Source: an uncultured Selenomonadales bacterium (lineage in GTDB: Bacteria; Bacillota; Negativicutes; Acidaminococcales; Acidaminococcaceae). From it: a DNA stretch of 34,029 nt. The notes beneath the pieces were generated by a model, which did no database searches, was not told where the DNA came from, and worked only from the letters and a program-made list of their open reading frames with translations. Shown one piece after another: positions 1-8,013 of the stretch (position 1 is its first letter; every line of letters starts with the position of its first letter). The stretch covers positions 1 through 34,029 of the forward strand of contig ONAV01000014.1 in the NCBI GenBank assembly GCA_900315925.1. The letters are read 5' to 3'. The translations under genes were made by a program, and so were the position numbers.

Positions 1-953
1 TCCAGCGCCCGTCCGTCCGGACGGATCTTGTCCACCGCGATGGTGCGGCGCACGATTTTCTTAACCAGCTTCTGGGTAATATAGGCAACGTCGGTGCCGT
101 TTTCCGGATATTTTTCGATAAACGCTTCCGCAATTTCTTTCTTCACGCGGTCCACGTTTTCTTCGCGCTGCAGTTTGTTGGCGTCCATGAGAGCCGCTTT
201 CAGTTTTTCAGCGCCGAACTCTTCGATTTCTTTTACCAGTTCTTCCGGCGGATTGTATTTGGGCACTTCCATTTTCGGTTTGCCGATTTCAGCCTGGATG
301 CCGCTGATAAATTCGCAGATCTTTTTAATGTTCTCATGAGCAAAGAAAATCGCGTCCAGCATTTCCTGCTCGGAGATTTCCTTGCAACCGGCTTCTACCA
401 TCAGGATGGCATCCGTGGTTCCGGCTACCGCCAGGTTCAGGCGGCTCACCTTGAACTGTTCCACAGTCGGGTTGACGATGTACTGCCCGTCAATCAGACC
501 GACGCGCACGCCGGCGATGGGTCCTTCAAACGGAATATCGGATACGCACAAAGCAGCGGAAGCACCGATCATGCCCGGGATATCCGGCGCATTGTCCGGA
601 TCTACGGAAACCGCAGTGGCAACAATCTGCACATCATTCCGGTACCCGTCCGGGAACATGGGACGGATAGGACGGTCAATCAGACGGCTGGTCAGTACCG
701 CATGGGTGCTGGGACGGCCTTCCCGTTTGATAAAGCCTCCCGGGATTTTGCCTACCGCGTACATTTTTTCTTCGAAATCAACAGTCAGCGGGAAGAAATC
801 CACGCCTTCACGAGGGGTCTTGGTACCGGTAGCGGCAACAACTACAACCGTGTCGCCATAACGCACCAGCAGACCGCCGTTGGCCTGTTTGCAGACTTCG
901 CCGAATTCCAGCGTCAGAGGTCTGCCGCCCAGGTCCATTGTGTAACTCTTCAT
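1..953 (-). CDS. pnp: Polyribonucleotide nucleotidyltransferase (PNPase), 5' part only
   Basis: PNPase is a phosphorolytic 3'-to-5' exoribonuclease that degrades mRNA in the cytoplasm. The visible part is about 317 codons and runs off the left edge, so the catalytic second RNase PH domain and the KH and S1 domains are outside. What is seen is the first RNase PH-like domain, with family-typical stretches such as LEFGEVCKQANGG, GVDFFPLTVDFEEKMYAVG, GGFIKREGRPS, SRLIDRPIRPMFP and LNLAVAGT, followed by the start of the helical linker domain (KLQREENVDRVKKEIAE). Two adjacent ATG codons occur at 956 and 953. I chose 953 because the GGAGG at 961-965 is then 7 nt away; 956 would leave only 4 nt. It has its own promoter (1000-1028) and is separated from the upstream peptidase gene by a terminator. 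The usual rpsO neighbour is not in view. Confidence 0.96.
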   Translation of the reverse strand, partial: MKSYTMDLGGRPLTLEFGEVCKQANGGLLVRYGDTVVVVAATGTKTPREGVDFFPLTVDFEEKMYAVGKIPGGFIKREGRPSTHAVLTSRLIDRPIRPMFPDGYRNDVQIVATAVSVDPDNAPDIPGMIGASAALCVSDIPFEGPIAGVRVGLIDGQYIVNPTVEQFKVSRLNLAVAGTTDAILMVEAGCKEISEQEMLDAIFFAHENIKKICEFISGIQAEIGKPKMEVPKYNPPEELVKEIEEFGAEKLKAALMDANKLQREENVDRVKKEIAEAFIEKYPENGTDVAYITQKLVKKIVRRTIAVDKIRPDGRAL

Positions 954-999
954 CATTTTTCCTCCTATACTCTTACACTTTCTCTTACCTTTGCTATAT

Positions 1000-1028
1000 A
1001 TTATAAAGTTTGTTACAGTTTTGGTCAA
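1000..1028 (-). promoter_or_regulatory. Sigma-A-type promoter of pnp
   Basis: Read on the minus strand, -35 TTGACC (1023-1028), a 17-nt spacer and a perfect -10 TATAAT (1000-1005). It lies just after the upstream gene's terminator and gives a leader of about 40 nt for pnp. Confidence 0.85.
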
Positions 1029-1038
1029 CTATAAAATG

Positions 1039-1102
1039 AAAAAAATATCAGGAAAAGATTTCGCAAAACCCTACACGGTGTTTTGCTCATAACTTTTCCT
1101 GA
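1039..1102 (-). terminator. Long-stem terminator after the M16 peptidase gene
   Basis: On the minus strand an outer stem TCAGGAAAAG / CTTTTCCTGA (1048-1057 with 1093-1102) encloses an inner stem of GCAAAAC type. It is followed by a run of seven T (1039-1045). It sits between the peptidase stop and the pnp promoter. Confidence 0.8.
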
Positions 1103-1130
1103 CACATTTGTTTCCGTATATAGTACTTGC

Positions 1131-4049
1131 TTACTGTTTTAAAATTTTGTTAAACTCTTCCCTGTTTTCTTCGATGGCCTGCTGTCCCCCGACGACGCAG
1201 ATGTAATTGTCCGCCAGCACGCTCCGGATCATTTTGGCCAGCTCTTTTATATCGGCCAGCGTAACTCCCAGAATTTCGTCGCGGGTCTTCTGCCGGTCAG
1301 CATCCGTAACGGCCAGAAGTTCCTGCATGGCAGCACGGGAAACTTTCAGTGAATTGGTCAGCGGCACATCAACTCCGCTCATAGTGCCGATGACATATTT
1401 GGTCATTTCCCTGTCAGTGAGTTCCAACTGTTCCAGCCAGTCCGGCAACATACGAAAAGCTTCCAGACTGTTTTTGAGCTGCGGATCGCGATAGGTAGAA
1501 AAATACATGACGCCGTTTCGGTCAAACACCGCATTAGCTCCATAGGCTCCGCCCTGTACACGGATTTTGGTCCACAGGTATTCGTAGCGAAGCATGGTTG
1601 CCAGTACCAGCATGCTTCCGCTGTACGCGTAACCGTGTTTGTGATAATCGCCACCGGCCAGTACATACTGTACCTTACCCGGTGTAACGATAGCTTCATT
1701 TGTTTCCGGCGCAGGGAGATATTTTGCATCTTTTCCGGCCGCTTCACTGCTGTCCGGTAAAGACTCCGCAAACGCCAAGGCCATTTCGCGCACAGTTCCC
1801 CTGTCAGATACATCACAGCTATAGCTTAGGAGGTATTGCGCTTTATTGAAGAAAACAGGTAACAATTTCCGTAGTGTACTAATTACCTGGTCTGCTTCGG
1901 TTTCAAAATGGTCCGACAGCTTTTTAACAAACTGGTAATAACTGTAATAGTCCTGCTCCGTCACCCGGGCTTTAGCGGAAAAATAGGAAGCCAGCCGTAC
2001 GGTCGCCACAGCCTGACCCTTGGCAAAGAATGTGTTATCCCAGTCCGTTTTAATCTGGTCTACCAGTTCTTGCATACGGATTTTATCTTCAAATTGCGTA
2101 TGTGATGTCATCGCACTCAAAATTTTGAAAAGTTCCGGAAGCTTGGCAGTCAGGCATTTGGCCGCCAGGGAAAATTTCACAGTATAATCGTTGCAGTCAC
2201 TGTCTTTGCTCAATGCTTCCATCTGGAAAGAAATACCACCGGTGTACATATCCGTATATTTGGCCAGTTCCGCATAGGAATACTCTTCCGTATTCAATTT
2301 GCCCAGTACATCGCTGAGCAGGTTGCAGTACGGCAACAGTTCCGGACTGATACCAGTCATGTCGAAATACCAGTTCAGGTATGTAACCTTATTAGTAGGA
2401 AGCGCCTGATAAAGCAGGGTCCCTCCCTCCACGGTTTCCTTTTCCACTTTCAGCATTTCCGTTTCTTTCCTGATATCCGTCCGTTCCAGCAACGGAATAG
2501 AAGACAGCGCTTCTTCGGAATCCGGTGTAGCCTGGCGTTGATGCAGTTCCGCACACTCTGCCGCATACTGCTCCAACAGGTTCCGGTCCATGGTTTCTTT
2601 TACTGTTTCCAGTTTCTTCGCCAGTTCCGCCTGCTCCCGTTCTTCTTTTCCCTGTTCCGGAACCAATGTCAGAATGACACGGTGTGTATTATCCAGCAGG
2701 TTGGTCTCAATCAGCGTTTCATAATAGTTGGTATGTACGGAATCCCGAAGTTCCTTCAACATCTGTTCGTATTTCAGGCTGCTCAACGGATCCATATCAT
2801 AAATCCACGAATCCATAACAGAGAGACCGTAGATCAATCCTTTGGGATAGGTTCCGAAGTCCGCTTCCCGCAGCTTGAACTCCGCGCTGTTCAGCGAAGC
2901 TTCCAGCAGCTCCTTGTCAATTCCTTCCATGGAAATCTTCTGCAGATTATGATACAGTGCCTTCACAAAAGCGTCTTTCTGCTCCGGCTCGCTGCCACTG
3001 GCGCGAACAGAGAAAATATTCTGCAGCATGCTGCCGCTTATGCTGCCGGAAATATCTTTGGCAACGCCACTGTCAAGCAAAGCACGGCGCAACGGCGCGC
3101 CTTCTGATTCCAACAGCACATTTTCCAGCAGGCGTAACGCCATGATTGTTTTCTGATCCCGCATATCCCCTGCTACGATCTGTACTTCATGAAAAGTCAT
3201 ACCTTCTGTTGGCGCGCCTTCGGGTACCGGATAGGCCCCTTCGAATTCCGCCGTTTTCAACAACGGCTGCTGTAACGGAATTTCAGAATGAACCGTTCCC
3301 TTTTTCGGGAACGCTTTCAGATAAGAATCCAGATGAGTCAGCGTTTCTTCAATGTTCATATTCCCATACAGGTAGATATAAGAGTTTTCCGGACTGTAAT
3401 AGGTCTTATGGAAGCGGATAAAATCTTCCTGGGTCAGTTCCGGAATCGCAGAAGGTAACCCGCCAGATTCAAACCGGTAGGTAGTATCCGGAAATAAAAT
3501 TTTCTTTCCGTAATATTCCAGATAGGAATCCGGAGAAGAATACACACCTTTCATCTCATTGTAGACAACACCATTGTACTGCAGCGGATCATCGGCATTT
3601 TCCAGTTCATAATGCCATCCTTCCTGCTTCAGGGTAAATTTATTTTCATAAATCAGCGGATAAAACACCGCGTCCAGATACACATCCATCAGATTATGAA
3701 AATCTTTGTCATTGCGGCTGGCCACCGGGTACACGGTCTTATCCGGATACGTCATAGCATTCAAAAAAGTATTAAGGGAACCCTTCACCAGTTCCACAAA
3801 CGGTTCCTTTAAATGATACTTACGGGAACCGCACAGTACGGAATGCTCCAGAATATGGGCCACTCCGGTATCATCAAAAGGAGGCGTACGGAAGCCAATG
3901 GTAAATACTTTGTTGTCATCCTCATTGGCAAGATATAACAGACGCGCACCACTTACCACATGCTCCATAAGATATGCCGTCGAATCCACTTCTTTAATAA
4001 AATCACTTTTACAAATACGAAACCCGCAATACATTTTTCCTGTTTCCAC
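1131..4049 (-). CDS. M16C family zinc metallopeptidase, presequence-protease (PreP/Cym1) like
   Basis: This is a 972-residue inverzincin, the usual length for the M16C PreP group, which degrades oligopeptides inside a closed two-half chamber. The inverted zinc motif HILEH is at residues 65-69 and the third zinc ligand is the Glu of VVYNEMKG at about 165. The second half is the non-catalytic domain; the late stretch GGAYGANAVFDRNGVMYFSTYRDPQL is typical of the C-terminal M16 domain. No signal peptide is visible, so it is probably cytoplasmic. The start is GTG at 4049: TAAGGAG (4058-4064) is 8 nt upstream, better than the next ATG at 4034, which has only a weak GGA in front of it. The gene appears monocistronic, with a long spacer upstream and a terminator downstream. 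Physiological substrates are not known from sequence. Confidence 0.93.
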   Translation of the reverse strand: METGKMYCGFRICKSDFIKEVDSTAYLMEHVVSGARLLYLANEDDNKVFTIGFRTPPFDDTGVAHILEHSVLCGSRKYHLKEPFVELVKGSLNTFLNAMTYPDKTVYPVASRNDKDFHNLMDVYLDAVFYPLIYENKFTLKQEGWHYELENADDPLQYNGVVYNEMKGVYSSPDSYLEYYGKKILFPDTTYRFESGGLPSAIPELTQEDFIRFHKTYYSPENSYIYLYGNMNIEETLTHLDSYLKAFPKKGTVHSEIPLQQPLLKTAEFEGAYPVPEGAPTEGMTFHEVQIVAGDMRDQKTIMALRLLENVLLESEGAPLRRALLDSGVAKDISGSISGSMLQNIFSVRASGSEPEQKDAFVKALYHNLQKISMEGIDKELLEASLNSAEFKLREADFGTYPKGLIYGLSVMDSWIYDMDPLSSLKYEQMLKELRDSVHTNYYETLIETNLLDNTHRVILTLVPEQGKEEREQAELAKKLETVKETMDRNLLEQYAAECAELHQRQATPDSEEALSSIPLLERTDIRKETEMLKVEKETVEGGTLLYQALPTNKVTYLNWYFDMTGISPELLPYCNLLSDVLGKLNTEEYSYAELAKYTDMYTGGISFQMEALSKDSDCNDYTVKFSLAAKCLTAKLPELFKILSAMTSHTQFEDKIRMQELVDQIKTDWDNTFFAKGQAVATVRLASYFSAKARVTEQDYYSYYQFVKKLSDHFETEADQVISTLRKLLPVFFNKAQYLLSYSCDVSDRGTVREMALAFAESLPDSSEAAGKDAKYLPAPETNEAIVTPGKVQYVLAGGDYHKHGYAYSGSMLVLATMLRYEYLWTKIRVQGGAYGANAVFDRNGVMYFSTYRDPQLKNSLEAFRMLPDWLEQLELTDREMTKYVIGTMSGVDVPLTNSLKVSRAAMQELLAVTDADRQKTRDEILGVTLADIKELAKMIRSVLADNYICVVGGQQAIEENREEFNKILKQ

Positions 4050-4158
4050 TATTCTTACTCCTTACTTATGATAAATGATTCGTAGTGATATTATAAAAGA
4101 CAGAACTTATCCGGTTAGCTGCAAACCAGAAAACCTTACTCTTTCACTTCCATAATTA

Positions 4159-4181
4159 TTTCACACCAAAACATTGTGAAA
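4159..4181. promoter_or_regulatory. Inverted repeat in the divergent intergenic region
   Basis: TTTCACA (4159-4165), 9 nt, then TGTGAAA (4175-4181) form a perfect 7-bp inverted repeat. It lies in the 318-nt spacer between the M16 peptidase and the divergent RHH gene. The half-sites point the opposite way from CRP or Rex boxes, so I do not assign a regulator. Apart from this and the RHH promoter/operator I see only A+T-rich sequence here, including a TATAAT upstream of the peptidase start without a good -35. Confidence 0.35.
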
Positions 4182-4285
4182 GATATTTTATATTTTACCA
4201 CACTTTACACCGTAAAACAAAAGGCCGGACCGCAGAAGTCATGTTTTTGCAAAGAATTCACAAAAACATTTTTTAGTTATATCTA

Positions 4286-4314
4286 TTGATTAAATGCCAT
4301 TTGTAACGTATAAT
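4286..4314 (+). promoter_or_regulatory. Promoter of the RHH regulator gene
   Basis: -35 TTGATT (4286-4291), a 17-nt spacer and a perfect -10 TATAAT (4309-4314). The predicted start site at about 4321 falls right at the edge of the inverted repeat 4324-4344. Confidence 0.85.
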
Positions 4315-4323
4315 TTAGATAAC

Positions 4324-4344
4324 ATGACATTGAACTGATGTCAT
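4324..4344. promoter_or_regulatory. Candidate autoregulatory operator of the RHH gene
   Basis: ATGACAT (4324-4330), 7 nt, then ATGTCAT (4338-4344) form a perfect 7-bp inverted repeat. It begins about 10 nt downstream of the -10 box and 24 nt before the start codon of the RHH gene. RHH proteins bind as dimers of dimers to short repeated sites, often their own operators. Autoregulation here is inference. The same sequence could also fold as a small hairpin in the leader. Confidence 0.5.
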
Positions 4345-4367
4345 TCTTACAGGGGGAGGTATTTTCT

Positions 4368-4658
4368 ATGGCTTCTATTGATCAATATCGTTTTACATTA
4401 CGCATTCATCCGCTGATTATGGAGAAGATGAAATATATTGCAGAAACAAACGGCCGCTCCGTAAATAAAGAAATTGAGCAGATTTTAAAATGGGTCATCA
4501 GTGATTACGAAAACAAACGGGGGCGCATCCATATTGAAGAAAAGAATCAGCCCGGTTTCCGGGATGCCCGTTCCGATAAAGAAGAATCCCATCGTCCGGA
4601 AGAACAGAACAGCATGCGCAGCAAGCCCATCAGTTCGGCTTTTTTTAAATCTAAATGA
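4368..4658 (+). CDS. Small ribbon-helix-helix (Arc-type) DNA-binding protein
   Basis: A 96-residue protein. Residues 7-13 (YRFTLRI) read as the DNA-contacting beta strand, then helix A (about 14-29), the turn NGRSVN and helix B (KEIEQILKWVISDYE, about 34-48), which is the Arc/MetJ/CopG layout. Residues 50-96 are a charged, probably disordered tail unlike classic Arc. An upstream in-frame ATG at 4338 is rejected because it lies inside the inverted repeat. ATG 4368 has GGGGGAGG (4352-4359) 8 nt before it. The gene is an isolated plus-strand unit with its own promoter, operator candidate and terminator. No toxin gene adjoins it (the next feature is rnpB), so it is not obviously an antitoxin. Its target genes are unknown. 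Confidence 0.85.
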   Translation: MASIDQYRFTLRIHPLIMEKMKYIAETNGRSVNKEIEQILKWVISDYENKRGRIHIEEKNQPGFRDARSDKEESHRPEEQNSMRSKPISSAFFKSK

Positions 4659-4706
4659 AACGGAACAGTCTTTCCCGCTTGTTAATTAACTCCATACATT
4701 AATTCT

Positions 4707-4732
4707 ACGGCTGCCGTCTGGCAGCCGTTTTT
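4707..4732 (+). terminator. Terminator of the RHH gene
   Basis: Perfect 9-bp stem ACGGCTGCC / GGCAGCCGT (4707-4715 with 4720-4728), a GTCT loop and a T-rich tail. Confidence 0.9.
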
Positions 4733-4754
4733 ATATGGAATCTCAGTCCCGAAA

Positions 4755-4788
4755 CAAAAAAGGGAAACCGCGGTTACGCAGTTTCCCT
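4755..4788 (-). terminator. Terminator of rnpB
   Basis: On the minus strand AGGGAAAC / GTTTCCCT (4761-4768 with 4781-4788) forms the stem, followed by a run of six T (4756-4761). Confidence 0.85.
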
Positions 4789-4797
4789 GTTATATGC

Positions 4798-5166
4798 GAG
4801 GTGAGTGTTCAATAAGCCGAGTTCTGTTCCGACAAGCGGTGGCAATCATTTATCTATTCCTGCGATTACTCGCAAGATACAGCGACACAACCCGGAAGGT
4901 TCAGCGGGCCGCTTCATCCCTTCCCTATTTGGTCTTACTCCGAATGGGGTTTACCAAGCCAAGTAATTACTTACTTGCTGGTGCGCTCTTACCGCACCGT
5001 TCCACCCTTACCAGATAAATCTGGCGGTACACTTTTCTGTGGCACTATCCCTAAGGTTTCCCTCGCCGGACGTTATCCGGCATTCCGCCCTATGGAGCTC
5101 GGACTTTCCTCACCGCCTGCAAATCCGAAAATTCACAGGCGCCGCGATTGCCTTTCACACTCACGT
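4798..5166 (-). ncRNA. rnpB: RNase P RNA (catalytic subunit)
   Basis: The RNA matures tRNA 5' ends. On the minus strand it shows the universal bacterial RNase P cores: GAGGAAAGTCCGAGCTCC near the 5' end, AGGGATAGTGCCACAGAAA in the middle and AACAGAACTCGGCTTA near the 3' end. The terminal helix P1 pairs 5157-5164 with 4801-4808, which fixes the ends to within a few bases and gives about 365 nt. A perfectly placed promoter (5171-5199) starts transcription at the 5' end of P1, and a terminator follows the 3' end. Short reading frames on either strand here are not genes. Confidence 0.96.
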
Positions 5167-5170
5167 GTGT

Positions 5171-5199
5171 ATCGTAGCATAAGGAAATTTGCTTGTCAA
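5171..5199 (-). promoter_or_regulatory. Promoter of rnpB
   Basis: Minus strand: perfect -35 TTGACA (5194-5199), a 17-nt spacer and -10 TACGAT (5171-5176). The start site is predicted at about 5164-5166, the 5' end of RNase P RNA. Confidence 0.85.
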
Positions 5200-5305
5200 G
5201 ACGGTTTGGAATATTTCAAAGTTTCGCCAAAGTTTTGCCAAAATTTAACAACAAAGTCTGGTGTGCAAACGATACTGCAACGTTTCATCGCAGTAAACAA
5301 ATGAT

Positions 5306-6226
5306 TCACTTCACCATCAGGTAGCGCTTCATCATATTGTTGTATTCCCAGGCCGATTTACTTTCTTTTACGTCAAACTGGTTCATAATGGAGTTCACTT
5401 CATCCGCATAGTGAACAATAAACGCTTCTTTAGTGGCGCAGGCCATAGGCGAACCTTTTTCCTGGTCGCCGTGATGGGACAGAATGATATGCTCCAGCTG
5501 TTGCAGCGCCGCAGCTGGCATTTTCAGTTCCATCGCGGCTTCCCGTACCATCAGCACAGACATGGTGATGTGCCCCAGCAGCCGGCCTTCCGTGGTATAA
5601 GGAAAACCCATGCCGGAAGAAATTTCTTTGACTTTTCCGATATCGTGCAACAGAGCGCCTGCCGTAATCAGGTCTTTATCTGTATTGCCAATGGCCTCTG
5701 CCATGGCAAGAGCCAGTTCAGTCACATCCACCGAGTGCTGCAGCAACCCACCCAAATAGGCATGATGCAGCTTCATACCCGCAGGATTCTTGCAGAATTC
5801 TTCATAAAACGAACCGCTGAATATTTTCTTCAGCAGCGTACGCAGACTGGGCGTCTTCACGCCGTTGACCAGCATTTCCAGTTTGTTTTTATAGACGGCC
5901 ATATCAAAACCGCCGGTAGGAACCAGATTGGAAATATCGTCCTCCGGCATAATATTGTCCAGCTTCTGTATCACTACCTGCAGCGCCAGCGTGGACGAGT
6001 ATTTGACAATGTCCACCGGACCGGAAATCATAAACGCTTTGGGCGCGTCCAGGTCACGCAGCCGGTTTACTATATCCCGGTCAAACGCGATGAACTGGAT
6101 TTTTCCGCTGTTATCTTCCACCGTCCCTCTGGCAAACACACCTCCGTTGGAAGAGTTGCCCACTTTCTGCAGGCGCAACAGCACCGCCTGGGTGATCCGT
6201 TCCCCCGCTTTTATATTTTCAATCAT
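5306..6226 (-). CDS. yhaM: 3'-5' exoribonuclease YhaM family (OB fold + HD domain)
   Basis: 306 residues, near the usual length of YhaM/CBF1 nucleases (about 310), which trim single-stranded 3' ends of RNA and DNA with Mn2+. Residues about 10-95 form an OB-fold nucleic-acid-binding domain (VFARGTVEDNSGKIQFIAFD). Residues about 150-290 form the HD phosphohydrolase domain, with metal ligands expected in KLHHAYLGGLLQHSV, the HD pair in AGALLHDIGKVKE, GRLLGHI and LSHHGDQE. The start ATG at 6226 has a GAGGCGA-type site upstream. It lies 112 nt downstream of the nif3-like gene on the same strand, so shared transcription is possible. No clear terminator follows; 5200-5305 is A+T-rich spacer. Confidence 0.93.
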   Translation of the reverse strand: MIENIKAGERITQAVLLRLQKVGNSSNGGVFARGTVEDNSGKIQFIAFDRDIVNRLRDLDAPKAFMISGPVDIVKYSSTLALQVVIQKLDNIMPEDDISNLVPTGGFDMAVYKNKLEMLVNGVKTPSLRTLLKKIFSGSFYEEFCKNPAGMKLHHAYLGGLLQHSVDVTELALAMAEAIGNTDKDLITAGALLHDIGKVKEISSGMGFPYTTEGRLLGHITMSVLMVREAAMELKMPAAALQQLEHIILSHHGDQEKGSPMACATKEAFIVHYADEVNSIMNQFDVKESKSAWEYNNMMKRYLMVK

Positions 6227-6338
6227 TCGTATCGCCTCTTTACCTTTTACCTTTATATGTTATCGGCTTACGCATTGCGTTTAAGCCTGAAATTTCAAAC
6301 CATCCTGACTATTTCCTTACCGAAACTGCTCCCTTAAC

Positions 6339-7130
6339 TTACACAATTTGCATCAGTTTTGTTTCTTTTGCCACCAGTACCTTCGCCGTGTAACCTTCCC
6401 GGCTCAGCCGCAGGGCCAGCCGGTCTGCCAGCTCGTTCACCACAGGCAGTTCCGTCCCCTGATGGGTGGCGTCAATCAGGTTGATATGTTTTCCTTTTGC
6501 ATCCTGTGCGTCATGATATTTCACGTCGCCTGTCACATACGTATCCGCACCGGCCTCCGCAGCACAATCCAGAAAATCCATCCCACTGCCGCCGCATACA
6601 GCGACCTTATGTACCGGACGGTCTGCCGGGATAACTGTCACATGGTTTAGTTTCAAAACACTTTTTACTTTTTCAGCAAAAGCAGTTATATCCATCGGTT
6701 GTTTCAGAACACCGATACGTCCGATGCCTTCCAGTGTATCGTCGCCGGAAAAACCATTCACATTTTCCAGTTCCAAAAGAGTTGCCAGCACATCATTTAC
6801 CCCGCCGGCCACACTGTCCAGATTCGTGTGGGCACTGAAGACTGCAATATCCTGCCGCGCCGCTTCCAGCAGCAATGTGGTACGCCAGTCCAAATCAGTC
6901 AGCTTCTTAATGCCGTGAAAAATAGCCGGATGGTGTGTTACGATAATATCTGCGTGGAGCTGCGCAGCCTGTTCCAGCACTTCTGCGGAAAAATCCAACG
7001 CACATAAAATCACCCGCACTTCTTTTTCACACCGGCCAACCTGCAGTCCCACGTTATCCCAGTCCTCCGCCAGACGTGCCGGCGCCATTTCGCTCATAAT
7101 CTTAACAATATCTTTTACTAAAATAAACAT
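6339..7130 (-). CDS. Nif3-like dinuclear metal centre protein (YqfO/YbgI family)
   Basis: 263 residues, the short form without the central PII-like insert of the longer Gram-positive YqfO proteins. Family metal-site motifs are visible: VTHHPAIFHGIKKL near residue 65, SAHTNLDSVAGGVND near 100, VCGGSGMDF in the second half and DATHQGTE near the C-terminus. The family forms hexameric rings with a dinuclear metal site. It is often annotated as GTP cyclohydrolase I type 2, but its physiological activity remains unclear, so I leave the reaction open. It follows trmK by 50 nt on the same strand, the conserved Firmicutes trmK-nif3 pairing (yqfN-yqfO). GAGGAA lies upstream of ATG 7130. Confidence 0.93.
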   Translation of the reverse strand: MFILVKDIVKIMSEMAPARLAEDWDNVGLQVGRCEKEVRVILCALDFSAEVLEQAAQLHADIIVTHHPAIFHGIKKLTDLDWRTTLLLEAARQDIAVFSAHTNLDSVAGGVNDVLATLLELENVNGFSGDDTLEGIGRIGVLKQPMDITAFAEKVKSVLKLNHVTVIPADRPVHKVAVCGGSGMDFLDCAAEAGADTYVTGDVKYHDAQDAKGKHINLIDATHQGTELPVVNELADRLALRLSREGYTAKVLVAKETKLMQIV

Positions 7131-7180
7131 TGCAGTTCCTCTTCTTTAAATAAACTTGAAGAAAAAAAGTTCCTCAAATA

Positions 7181-7882
7181 TTATAACGATTTATTTATCA
7201 GTGCGTCAACTTTCACAAGCATGTTTTTCATATCCTTATATTTATCACTGTTCATTGCTACAGAGCTGACTTCCATCTGCTGCAATAAACGGCGGTAATG
7301 TTCCGATTTTTCTTGTATAAATTCCTGCCATAACGCAGGTTTCTTTTCCATTATACAGGGACCCAGTTCCTCTTCAATCGCAGATAATTTTTGTTTTTTC
7401 TCCGTATGAATTGCTTTGATGATTACATATATGTGACCATTTTCTTTGCAGAGAGCCTCGTCCGCAATACGATATCCGTGCTGTACCAGCCACCGGCGCA
7501 ACAGGTTTGCCGCATTCATCGGCTGAAGAACAAAGGTTTCTACGGTTGCAGCAACCCCCGGAGCTTCTTCCAGAATACTGACAATCGTCGCACCGCCCAT
7601 TCCGGCAATTACAACCGCTTCCGCTTCCCCGACGTGCAGTCCCTGCAGTCCCGGTGCAGTACGGATTTCCATTTGACCAAACAGATTGTATTTGTTTTTG
7701 GTTTCACCAGCTGCCCGACAAGGTCCTTCCGCAATGTCAGAAGCAATCACATGCTGACACTGCCCTGACAGTGCCAGATACGCAGGCACATATCCATGAT
7801 CTGTACCGATATCAGCCATCGTTTGACACAAGGGAACCATGGAAGCCACTGTTTTCAGCCGTTCACCAATATGAATCATCAT
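7181..7882 (-). CDS. trmK: tRNA (adenine(22)-N(1))-methyltransferase TrmK
   Basis: TrmK methylates N1 of adenine 22 in the D-arm of bacterial tRNAs using S-adenosylmethionine. The SAM-binding motif is MADIGTDHGYVPAYLA near residue 25. Other family stretches are VIASDIAEGPCRAA, VVIAGMGGATIVSILEE and VLQPMNAANLLRRWL. The C-terminal 70 residues form the usual helical, coiled-coil-prone domain. A longer frame with a TTG start at 7894 exists. I prefer ATG 7882 or 7879 because GGAG (7886-7889) then lies 3 or 6 nt upstream; 7879 has the better spacing. It is separated from the upstream HU gene by a terminator and lies 50 nt before the nif3-like gene. Confidence 0.92.
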   Translation of the reverse strand: MMIHIGERLKTVASMVPLCQTMADIGTDHGYVPAYLALSGQCQHVIASDIAEGPCRAAGETKNKYNLFGQMEIRTAPGLQGLHVGEAEAVVIAGMGGATIVSILEEAPGVAATVETFVLQPMNAANLLRRWLVQHGYRIADEALCKENGHIYVIIKAIHTEKKQKLSAIEEELGPCIMEKKPALWQEFIQEKSEHYRRLLQQMEVSSVAMNSDKYKDMKNMLVKVDALINKSL

Positions 7883-7965
7883 TTTCTCCGTCAATATAAT
7901 AATTCAACAAAATCTTTGTCTATCCATCTGTCAGATATGCATTAACTTCTATGCAGTACGTTACA

Positions 7966-7999
7966 TAAAAACGGTCTGCCTGTATAACAGACAGACCGT
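7966..7999 (-). terminator. Terminator downstream of HU
   Basis: Stem ACGGTCTG / CAGACCGT (7971-7978 with 7992-7999), extended by an inner CTG/CAG after one mismatch. On the minus strand it is followed by TTTTTATG. It ends HU transcription before trmK. Confidence 0.8.
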
Positions 8000-8013
8000 T
8001 CGGGAAACAGAAC

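Noticed and set aside
336-1034. 232-codon open frame on the plus strand
   Set aside because: It lies antisense to pnp, whose translation is unmistakable, and extends across the pnp promoter. No ribosome site.
4338-4658. Longer RHH protein starting at ATG 4338
   Set aside because: That ATG is inside the inverted repeat, only about 17 nt past the predicted transcript start and without a ribosome site. ATG 4368 has an ideal one.
4794-5304. Two overlapping short plus-strand frames
   Set aside because: They fall on the complement of RNase P RNA, whose conserved cores, promoter and terminator explain the sequence.
5411-6337. 308-codon open frame on the plus strand
   Set aside because: It is exactly antisense to yhaM, which has clear OB and HD motifs. 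The antisense protein is His/Gln/Arg-rich with no domain, a mirror of codon bias.
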